Positions 6,173 through 12,347 of a stretch of DNA of 12,347 nucleotides are shown here, in pieces (within the stretch, counting starts at the first letter, position 1; every line of letters starts with the position of its first letter). The position numbers and the translations under genes are program-made. This DNA is from Deltaproteobacteria bacterium (lineage in GTDB: Bacteria; UBA10199; DSSB01). The stretch spans positions 1-12,347 of the forward strand of contig JAJFLL010000158.1 in the NCBI GenBank assembly GCA_021772695.1, read 5' to 3'. Below the pieces are notes generated by a model. It ran no database searches and was not told where the DNA came from. It was given only the letters and a program-made list of their open reading frames with translations.

Positions 6173-8050
6173 ACCTCGCCGACCCAACGACCCTTAAGAA
6201 TTACCTATGACGGTCTGGAAATCCCCCATGCCGACTGTGGTGAGGCTGCTACCGCCTTAGTGCAACGAAGTGAAAGTGACGAGTGCCATGTGATCATGAC
6301 CGTCACCGATCGATCGGGTACCAAGTCCTCAGAAGCCGGTCCCGATACCTTTCGAATCCGCTTTGACCGCAATATCCAAAAATTTGAACTATCCGTAAAA
6401 CAAGCCGGAGTCCCTGGCGAATACTTGAATAGTCAAGATGCCATTACCTGGTTCATTCAACATGGCGATGAGACCGCCAAGGTTTTAGATACCGTCAGGA
6501 TTTTAGGGACGACCTTGTCTTCAGCCGGAGTGGCAAGCAAGGAACCGGATCGCCGCAATAAGAACGCCATTTTTCCCTTGGTATTGGCCAATTATATCGT
6601 AACCGGCCGCATTCTTTTTCCACAAGGTGGGTCGAAGTTAAGAGATGTTAAAGAATTAGAAACCGCTGTTTTAGATGTCTTTGCCAACAGTGACCCTGCC
6701 TCGGTTCAAGATTTTATCGGGAAAATAAGTTTCTTTAAGGGGGACCCAAACTTGCCTGAAGCGGCGCGATCTCGTGCGGCCCACGTGGATTCCATACTGG
6801 GACTGGTTCCGCGGTACCGAGCATTTTTAGACAATATAATTACACCGGAAATAGCCGTTACCCTATCAGGGGAAGATACAAAAATTTCCGAGCACTTGCG
6901 CCAATTGGAATCCTTTGTGGCCCATATCATTACGACCTTATCGGCGGGACAAAAAATTCCCTTCGATGAAAATACCTTTGATGCATATGAGTCCTACGTA
7001 GAATTGACATCGGGTATAGAAAAGGCTCGGGATTTTTGTGGAGCATTGACTCACGCCGAGGCGCTTGATTCAAAGCAGCGTGGTTCAAAATTGGGTAAAA
7101 ATTTCATTGAAGAATGCCGGATTGCCATTCCCCTAATTAAAACCTCAGCAGAAAAGGCCGCTCTACAAAGTCTAAAGGCTTCATTGCTTTCTAAAGAAAC
7201 CCAAAAGAAAATGCGGGACCTGTTAGAAGTCGAAGTCGGAGAAACCAACGCAGAATTACCTTGGCTTTCGGAAAAACGTCCACAAGTGGAGCGCATGGTG
7301 GATTTGATATTTAAGCATACCAAAGTTAAGGTTGAGTACGAAAGGGTACCCGAAGGGCCGCGATTGGAGTCCGAACCGAAACCGAAAAAGGCCGTTAAAG
7401 GTCTGTTGGTGTTTGTCGATACGGTGAAATTAAAGGCTGATTTAGAAAAACATTTTAAAAGTGAACCGGCCGTCACCCACCGTGAACCGGTTGTAGCCGC
7501 TCTCGCAGTACTGAGAATACTTTTCTATGATACCGAAAATAAAGGCTTTAACCCTGTTTTTAAAAGTCAGGTGAGGGTTTTTGTCGACGGTGAATTTAAA
7601 GAGGTGCCGCTTAAGTTTAATGAATCCCCCTTGGCTGAAACCACCAAAGTAATCGAACGTGACCTTGGAAGAAGTTTAAAACGCAGTGACCGAGATTGGA
7701 TCATCGCTCAAGGTACTGTAGGCGGTCTTGGGGCAGTTTCTTTAGGGCTCGGTCTAGGGCTTCGCCCCAGCCAAGCTCCAAAGGGAGTGCGACAGGGACT
7801 TTTTATTGGTGGCACCACTGCGGTGGGATGCGCCGTAGGATCTCTGGTCCAACGTTCGAAACGAGCCCACAATAAGCACATCTGGGGAGGCGTTGGCTGT
7901 GCGGTGGGAGCAGCAGTATTTGGCACCGCCGCGGCATTGGTAGGGACTCAGACCCAGTTGTTCGATGGACCCGGTGGTGGGCCCAACACGCCGCCTGACA
8001 TGCCTATTCCTCCCGATCATCGATGGCCCGTTGATGAACACGGCCCCTAA
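6170..8050 (+). CDS. Unrecognised 626-aa protein, paralogue 2, with C-terminal glycine-rich membrane segments and PVDxxGP tag
   Basis: This is a divergent paralogue of the product of 2829-4592. Collinear blocks are ECHVIMTV (38-45), FRIRFDRNIQKFEL (61-74), LVLANYIVTGRILFP (137-151), AVLDVFANSD (166-175), VDSILGLVPR (206-215), TLSGEDT (231-237) and PFDENTFDAYESYVEL (264-279). The middle (about 280-410) is Lys/Glu-rich, helical and least similar. The block near 410-500 matches residues ~390-470 of paralogue 1. Three Gly/Ala-rich hydrophobic segments follow (about 510-530, 539-560, 569-593). A Pro/Gly-rich linker (598-615) precedes the terminal HRWPVDEHGP. No signal peptide or catalytic motif was seen. 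Membrane association through the C-terminus is inferred. The ATG at 6170 is set by AAAGGAG in a hairpin loop. It is divergent from the DUF5989-SGNH pair and convergent with ribF. Confidence 0.87.
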   Translation: MTSPTQRPLRITYDGLEIPHADCGEAATALVQRSESDECHVIMTVTDRSGTKSSEAGPDTFRIRFDRNIQKFELSVKQAGVPGEYLNSQDAITWFIQHGDETAKVLDTVRILGTTLSSAGVASKEPDRRNKNAIFPLVLANYIVTGRILFPQGGSKLRDVKELETAVLDVFANSDPASVQDFIGKISFFKGDPNLPEAARSRAAHVDSILGLVPRYRAFLDNIITPEIAVTLSGEDTKISEHLRQLESFVAHIITTLSAGQKIPFDENTFDAYESYVELTSGIEKARDFCGALTHAEALDSKQRGSKLGKNFIEECRIAIPLIKTSAEKAALQSLKASLLSKETQKKMRDLLEVEVGETNAELPWLSEKRPQVERMVDLIFKHTKVKVEYERVPEGPRLESEPKPKKAVKGLLVFVDTVKLKADLEKHFKSEPAVTHREPVVAALAVLRILFYDTENKGFNPVFKSQVRVFVDGEFKEVPLKFNESPLAETTKVIERDLGRSLKRSDRDWIIAQGTVGGLGAVSLGLGLGLRPSQAPKGVRQGLFIGGTTAVGCAVGSLVQRSKRAHNKHIWGGVGCAVGAAVFGTAAALVGTQTQLFDGPGGGPNTPPDMPIPPDHRWPVDEHGP

Positions 8051-8063
8051 AAATCATAGAGTT

Positions 8064-8085
8064 TTTTAAATTTCAGAATTTAAAG
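8064..8085. terminator. AT-only hairpin between convergent genes, weak bidirectional terminator
   Basis: TTTAAATT (8065-8072) and AATTTAAA (8077-8084) form a perfect 8-bp stem with a TCAG loop. On the minus strand it is followed by five A residues, and on the plus strand by GTAATTTT, so neither side has a proper T-tract and the stem has no GC pairs. Its place between the ends of paralogue 2 and ribF is the main reason to consider a terminator. Confidence 0.25.
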
Positions 8086-8105
8086 TAATTTTGGTGAAGT
8101 TCCGA

Positions 8106-9056
8106 CTATCGCATGGGGCCCAATGATTTTTTTATTTTGGCTAAAATCCTTTTTGCCTGGGCAATGTCTTCATGTATCTGAGCCACCAAGGCTTCGATGG
8201 AGCCAAAGTTTTTTTCCTCACGAATCTTTTCAACAAAAAATAGACGAATCTGTTTGCCGTAAATATTCTTCGAAAAGCCCAACAGGTGTGTTTCTACACT
8301 GAGACTTTCTCCACCGAAGGTTGGGTTCATGCCGATGTTCGTCACCGCAGGATAATTGCGGCGACCAACTTTGGCAATGCAGGCATATACTCCTTGGGAC
8401 GGGATCAACTCATTCAATACTTTCAGGTTTGCGGTTGGAATACCGATGGTCGTACCGCGCCCAAACCCTTGAATCACTTTTCCATCAAGGTAATAAGGGC
8501 GTCCCAACAATTGTGCTGCGAGCCCCATTTTCCCTAAGCTGACAAATTGACGAATTTGTGATGAGCTAATCAATGTTCCGTCAGTCAGTTGTGCCTTAAG
8601 AATTTCACTATGGATTTGGTGTTGTTCGCACAGTTTGTGCAGTAATTCCGAGGTGCCGCTGCGCTTAGTTCCAAATGTAAAATCATAGCCTGCTACAACT
8701 CCAACTGCTCGAAGCCGTTGGTGTAAAACCGTGTCAAACCATTCCTTGGGTCCCAGAGAAGCGAACTTGGTGTCGAAGGGCTCTACGACGACACTGTCTA
8801 GCTTATGAAAGCCTAAGAGTTCTAATTTTTGTTCAAGAGTATTGATCATTAAGGTCTGACTGTTTCTAGAGAGGACCTTAGCCGGGTGGGGGTGAAAAGT
8901 ATAAACGATACTTCTTGCTTTTAATTTTTTGGCCAGGCGGCGGGTCATTTGAAACATGGCTTGGTGGGCCAGGTGAACCCCGTCAAAGTTTCCCAAGGCG
9001 ATGACGGACCGTCCGGTTTTGCTGGGAAATTGTTTGGAGGAGTTAAAAACCTTCAT
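8106..9056 (-). CDS. ribF: Bifunctional riboflavin kinase / FAD synthetase
   Basis: RibF phosphorylates riboflavin to FMN and then adenylates FMN to FAD in the cytoplasm. The 316-aa length is normal. The N-terminal nucleotidyltransferase domain has GNFDGVH (22-28), FHPHP (54-58), AGYDFTFG (122-129) and ISSSQIR (163-169, the family's ISSTxIR). The C-terminal kinase domain has GRGTTIGIPTANL (199-211), GVYAC (222-226), NIGMNPTFGG (240-249) and VETHLLGF (254-261), where Glu255 is the expected catalytic base. The ATG at 9056 lies 11 nt after the stop of the S41 peptidase gene on the same strand, so the two are probably cotranscribed. No strong ribosome site precedes it, which would fit coupling to the upstream gene. 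I saw no FMN riboswitch. Confidence 0.96.
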   Translation of the reverse strand: MKVFNSSKQFPSKTGRSVIALGNFDGVHLAHQAMFQMTRRLAKKLKARSIVYTFHPHPAKVLSRNSQTLMINTLEQKLELLGFHKLDSVVVEPFDTKFASLGPKEWFDTVLHQRLRAVGVVAGYDFTFGTKRSGTSELLHKLCEQHQIHSEILKAQLTDGTLISSSQIRQFVSLGKMGLAAQLLGRPYYLDGKVIQGFGRGTTIGIPTANLKVLNELIPSQGVYACIAKVGRRNYPAVTNIGMNPTFGGESLSVETHLLGFSKNIYGKQIRLFFVEKIREEKNFGSIEALVAQIHEDIAQAKRILAKIKKSLGPMR

Positions 9057-9067
9057 TGGCGAAACAT

Positions 9068-11872
9068 CTACTCTTTATAGATGTAAAAACTCTTTCGAGT
9101 AGTCAGGTTTTGCCGGTCCCTAGCCAAAATAGTGATGAGATTGTTTTCATTTTCTTCTAAGGGTACGGCGGCGACAAAAGAAGACTCTTTGATACTGTCT
9201 TTTTCTTTATTTTTAAGATCAGTAAAAGTTTTTAAATAGGCCTTATTTTCACCGACAAAAACTGAGAGATCTTTTAGTCCGCTGGGATCCGATACGGTTC
9301 CAGAGATCGATAGCCGGCTGGATTGGGTCTTGGTAGGGTAGGGTTGTTTTTCTAGGGTTAAAAGCGGTCCGGACTGAACTCCTAGGGGTTTTAAGGCAAA
9401 TTGGTCCTTGCCCACCGGAAATTTTAATTTATCACGCAGTACTTCCTGAGATTCGTTGTCTTGAATGATTAGATCTAATTCGATTTCGTCTTTTTCAAAT
9501 TTGGACCCAACTGTAAAACTCAATATGGCTTCTTTGCTTTCGCCTGGCCCTATTTCTTCTAATTTAACACGGCCACTATTCAGAAAAATACTTTGTCCAT
9601 CGGAATTTTTCAGGTTTACCATGGTTTCTTTACTTTTACCGATACCTTGGTTTTCTACATTAACTTTCAATGTAATTCTTTCACCCCTCTCAACTACTTT
9701 ATCGCCGTCACCCAAAGATCCTTGCTTGCCGTTTTCAAACCATTCGATCTGATAAGCGTAATTGGGGCGTTCCAGAGGTTGAGTTTGTAATACAGTTAAG
9801 AAATTTTCAGGGACTTGCCCGTTACCCTCGCTAAACTTAAAGGTCACCGGATCTTCACGACTCAAAGCGCTTGCGGGTACTTTAAGCGGTACCTTCCATT
9901 TTCTAGTTTCCCCGGGGAGGACTTTGCCAAAGATAAATTCTCGATTTTTAAGTAAAAAATGTTTGCTTTCTGTTGTGGCGATGAGGCGATGAAAAGGTGC
10001 GTCGCCCACATTGCGAATTTGTAATTCTAATTCTACTTCTTCACCGGCCTTTAGCCTCTGGCCCACCGAAGATTTAATATTAAAGGTAGCCGCTGCCTTC
10101 GGTTTTCCTGAGGTAATAGGAGTTAAACTCCAATCAATACCAATACCCTTGAGGGCTTCCGTGGCTTTAACGGATTCTTCGCTGCGGCTTTGTTCGATCA
10201 AGGATGAAATTTCACCCAATAGGCCCTCGCGGCCCTGAGTCTGTGTGTTCAACAAGATTTTTTGGGCGACACCCAATTCAAAATCTTCCTTGGTGTCGAT
10301 TTCGGCAGTATAGGCACTGGCAGCTTCTTCGTCTTCATCTTTGGTGGCTTGAAAGTATTCAAGAACGTACACGGGCTTGCCGTTTTGCACCAGATTACTT
10401 TCAAGATGTTTTTCTAAATCTTTTTCGCGAAAAGTTTCAGATTCTAAAATATCAACCTTCTTTGAGTCGACTTTCATGGGTAACATTTTAACGTCTGGTG
10501 TAATGCCAACCGATTGAATAGAGACTTTCCCCGGGGTTAGGTATTGGGCCACGGTAATTTTTAATGCCGCACCGCCCTTGAGCGCATAGACCGATTGGAC
10601 ACTACCTTTGCCAAAGGTCTGTTTGCCCATAATGACGGCACGATTATTTTTTTTCAAAGCGCCCGAGACGATTTCGCTAGCCGATGCAGACCCCTCATTG
10701 ACCAGTACTACCAAAGGATAACTTTCATCGGCATCGGACCCGTGTGCCCGATTGACCTCAAGGACCTGATTTTTAGCCCCTACGGTCAACACAATGGTGC
10801 CTTCTTTGAGAAATAAATCGGCGATATCGATGGCTTGATTGAGCAGGCCGCCGGGGTTATTCCGCATATCTAAAACAACCCCCTTGAAATTCTTGGATTG
10901 TTTTTTCATGGCGGAAAGGTGCCGCTTGATTTCTCCCAAGGTCTCTTCTTGAAAACTTTTCACCCGTAAAACGCCAACATCTCCTCTCGGATCAGAAAGA
11001 AGTTTGGCCTGAACCGATTCAATTTTAATATTACCTCGAGTTAGGGTGACCTCAATGGGTGCGGAGGCGCCGTCACGTTCTAAGACCAGGCTGACCGAGG
11101 TTCCCACCTTGCCGCGAAGCCGTTCCACCGCCTCGGTCAAACTCATATTTACGGTAGCTTCTTCGCCAATTTGCACAATCTTATCTTTGGGTCGCAAACC
11201 AGCACGGCCGGCCGGAGTATTGGGAAGGGGTGCAATGACGGTGAGTTCTTCGTCTTTCAATCCAATGACAATACCTATGCCGCCAAATTCACCCTCAGTT
11301 TGGGTCTTAAATTCATTGAACACCTTTGGAGGTAATAAAGCCGAATGGGGATCTAAAGATTTGAGCATGCCATTGATAGAAACATACTGAATGTCTTCTA
11401 AGCTGGTTTCACCATCGTAATTTTGTGCGATGAAGGTAAAGGTCTCTTGAATGACAGGTAAGAAGTCGGTGGGATCATTCAATTTGGGGATCGTGAACTT
11501 CTTCTGCACCCCATTGACCTCAAGATTAATATGATTACCCCGTTCGGGATAATCCACCACCACCTCGGGAATATTGCGGGAAATGCCCAGAAGGGCCTCT
11601 TTCAGCAATTCACGGGGATTCAGAGATTCGGTGTCATAATAATTTTTCGAGAGGTATTGCAGGGTTTGGGCAAATATCTCAGCTTCGGCAAATTGTTTCT
11701 GATCGGGACCACTCAGGGGCTGGGCAGCTGGCGGAGCCTGGCGACTGACCAGGGTGGGAAGCCGAGCGATCCTAGGAAAAAGGATATAAGTGACGGCAAG
11801 AAGTGCTAAAAAGGCTAATATTTTGAGACCTTTAGTCTTCAAGGTCATGTCCTGCGCTTGAGAAGTCATCAT
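9068..11872 (-). CDS. S41 C-terminal processing peptidase with long beta-rich C-terminal extension (MXAN_5808-like)
   Basis: The 934-aa protein has an N-terminal anchor (about residues 15-33), so the body is probably periplasmic. A helical region (60-190) includes SINGMLKSLDPHS, typical of S41 tail-specific proteases. A PDZ domain spans about 192-280 (GIGIVIG, AGRAGLRPKDKIVQIG). The protease core contains VVLDMRNNPGGLL (332-344), GSASASEIVSG (394-404) and FGKGSVQ (420-426). By the 25/29-residue spacing known for E. coli Prc, the Ser397-Lys422-Gln426 catalytic set is intact. Residues ~470-570 are charged and helical. Then come beta-sandwich-like repeats near 595-695 and 705-800 (CARDB-like: ELELQIRNVGDAP, TLKVNVENQGIGKS) and an Ig-like end (850-934). 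Ordinary CtpA proteins are near 400-550 aa. The extension matches my memory of the myxobacterial MXAN_5808 family. The start is one of two adjacent ATGs; ribosome site weak. Confidence 0.9.
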   Translation of the reverse strand: MMTSQAQDMTLKTKGLKILAFLALLAVTYILFPRIARLPTLVSRQAPPAAQPLSGPDQKQFAEAEIFAQTLQYLSKNYYDTESLNPRELLKEALLGISRNIPEVVVDYPERGNHINLEVNGVQKKFTIPKLNDPTDFLPVIQETFTFIAQNYDGETSLEDIQYVSINGMLKSLDPHSALLPPKVFNEFKTQTEGEFGGIGIVIGLKDEELTVIAPLPNTPAGRAGLRPKDKIVQIGEEATVNMSLTEAVERLRGKVGTSVSLVLERDGASAPIEVTLTRGNIKIESVQAKLLSDPRGDVGVLRVKSFQEETLGEIKRHLSAMKKQSKNFKGVVLDMRNNPGGLLNQAIDIADLFLKEGTIVLTVGAKNQVLEVNRAHGSDADESYPLVVLVNEGSASASEIVSGALKKNNRAVIMGKQTFGKGSVQSVYALKGGAALKITVAQYLTPGKVSIQSVGITPDVKMLPMKVDSKKVDILESETFREKDLEKHLESNLVQNGKPVYVLEYFQATKDEDEEAASAYTAEIDTKEDFELGVAQKILLNTQTQGREGLLGEISSLIEQSRSEESVKATEALKGIGIDWSLTPITSGKPKAAATFNIKSSVGQRLKAGEEVELELQIRNVGDAPFHRLIATTESKHFLLKNREFIFGKVLPGETRKWKVPLKVPASALSREDPVTFKFSEGNGQVPENFLTVLQTQPLERPNYAYQIEWFENGKQGSLGDGDKVVERGERITLKVNVENQGIGKSKETMVNLKNSDGQSIFLNSGRVKLEEIGPGESKEAILSFTVGSKFEKDEIELDLIIQDNESQEVLRDKLKFPVGKDQFALKPLGVQSGPLLTLEKQPYPTKTQSSRLSISGTVSDPSGLKDLSVFVGENKAYLKTFTDLKNKEKDSIKESSFVAAVPLEENENNLITILARDRQNLTTRKSFYIYKE

Positions 11873-11973
11873 GTTCTTTAACGGAGCGGCATCTAGAAAT
11901 CGATCTTACCCCTGGAAAATTTTTCAAAGGTCCTGAAATGATTAAAACTCTTTCGTAATCCATTCTTTTCAAC

Positions 11974-12002
11974 ATTATAGAGGAGAATCAAGATAAATTT
12001 AA
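11974..12002 (-). promoter_or_regulatory. Candidate sigma70-type promoter for the S41 peptidase-ribF unit
   Basis: On the minus strand a perfect TATAAT (11979-11974) is preceded, with a 17-bp spacer, by TTAAAT (12002-11997), a poor -35 box. Transcription would start near 11967, about 95 nt before the peptidase start codon. The -35 overlaps the stop of the upstream membrane-protein gene. Only the -10 is convincing. Confidence 0.35.
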
Positions 12003-12347
12003 GCCGGGGAAGTTCTTTCGGGGCTGATGGACTTATCACCAAGGGGGCCGAGGAATAAAAAGCCTACGGCTACCCAGAAGACCATGCGCAATCGCCTGAC
12101 GATTTGTATGGAGGCACCCAAGGCCGGATTTTGTCCCACCATGCCGAAAACCCCAGCGTAGGCACCTTCCATGACCCCCACCGAACCTGGAATAAATACA
12201 AAGAGCATATTGACGACGATGGTCATAGAAGCCAGAAGATAGCAATCTAGGAGACTCAATCTCGACCCTAAAAAGCGGGCCGCCAGGTAAATTTCAATAA
12301 TGCCGCAAAGGCGTCCTAGGAAATGTAGAAAAAAGGCGAATAAAAAG
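11999..12347 (-). CDS. Flippase-like / lysylphosphatidylglycerol synthase TM-domain protein, C-terminal part
   Basis: The reading frame is open to the right edge, so this is the 3' end of a gene; the TTG at 12259 is an internal leucine codon and 115 residues are visible. It has several hydrophobic helices. The signature is NMLFVFIPGSVGVMEGAYAGVF followed by GQNPALGASIQIVRRLRMVFW, the pattern in UPF0104/LPG-synthase-type integral membrane proteins (a proline-glycine turn, V-x-E-G, then an R-R loop). Members move or modify lipids or polyprenyl-linked sugars in the inner membrane; which activity applies here cannot be told. A charged tail, DKSISPERTSPA, ends the protein. The S41 peptidase gene follows on the same strand after 126 bp that contains a possible promoter, so cotranscription is not certain. 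Confidence 0.82.
   Translation of the reverse strand, partial: FLFAFFLHFLGRLCGIIEIYLAARFLGSRLSLLDCYLLASMTIVVNMLFVFIPGSVGVMEGAYAGVFGMVGQNPALGASIQIVRRLRMVFWVAVGFLFLGPLGDKSISPERTSPA

Noticed and set aside
7051..7476. A 141-codon minus-strand frame
   Set aside because: It is antisense to paralogue 2, which shows conserved blocks with its partner; the antisense translation has no recognisable domain or ribosome site.
11046..11390. A 114-codon plus-strand frame
   Set aside because: It is the shadow of the PDZ/S41 coding sequence, and its Ser/Pro/Thr-rich content is typical of antisense frames.

Overview
The window reads as ordinary bacterial chromosome with about 47-50% GC (estimated by eye, not counted) and tightly packed genes on both strands. 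Several features point to a former-Deltaproteobacteria type lineage (Bdellovibrionota, Myxococcota or a related candidate phylum). These are an HNH endonuclease of the kind common in that group, an S41 peptidase with a very long beta-rich tail like the Myxococcus MXAN_5808 family, and an SGNH/DUF5989 gene pair. This placement is inference; no rRNA or tRNA is present to fix it.

Layout. Positions 2-598 (+) hold the C-terminal part of an HNH endonuclease gene that enters from the left edge; its variable linker is written over a GC-rich hairpin and two in-frame 20-bp palindromes. nadA (quinolinate synthase, 695-1618, -) is divergent from a GalE-like NAD-dependent epimerase (1698-2618, +). The central block, 2829-8050, is the unusual part. 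Two large unrecognised paralogues (587 and 626 aa, both +) flank a minus-strand pair made of a 50-aa DUF5989-like membrane peptide and an SGNH-hydrolase-like membrane-anchored protein. To the right, on the minus strand, are the C-terminal end of a flippase-like/lysylphosphatidylglycerol-synthase-type membrane protein (11999 to the right edge), a 934-aa S41 C-terminal processing peptidase (9068-11872) and ribF (8106-9056). The last two are probably one transcript.

The most interesting signal is the paralogue pair. The two proteins are collinear from an N-terminal (D/E)CHVI block to three glycine-rich hydrophobic segments, and both end in the same short tag, R-(F/W)-P-V-D-x-x-G-P, at the very C-terminus. 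Both genes also carry an RNA hairpin at the start codon that shows the Shine-Dalgarno sequence in its loop, with the 3' arm touching the ATG (first gene) or containing it (second gene). I do not recognise the family. A duplicated membrane-associated protein with a fixed C-terminal tag and structured translation start is the best candidate here for an undescribed system.

Between the second paralogue and the divergent DUF5989-SGNH pair lie a plus-strand rho-independent-type terminator and a 23-bp near-perfect dyad that looks like an operator. Nothing in the window resembles a tRNA, rRNA, CRISPR array, insertion sequence or integrase.
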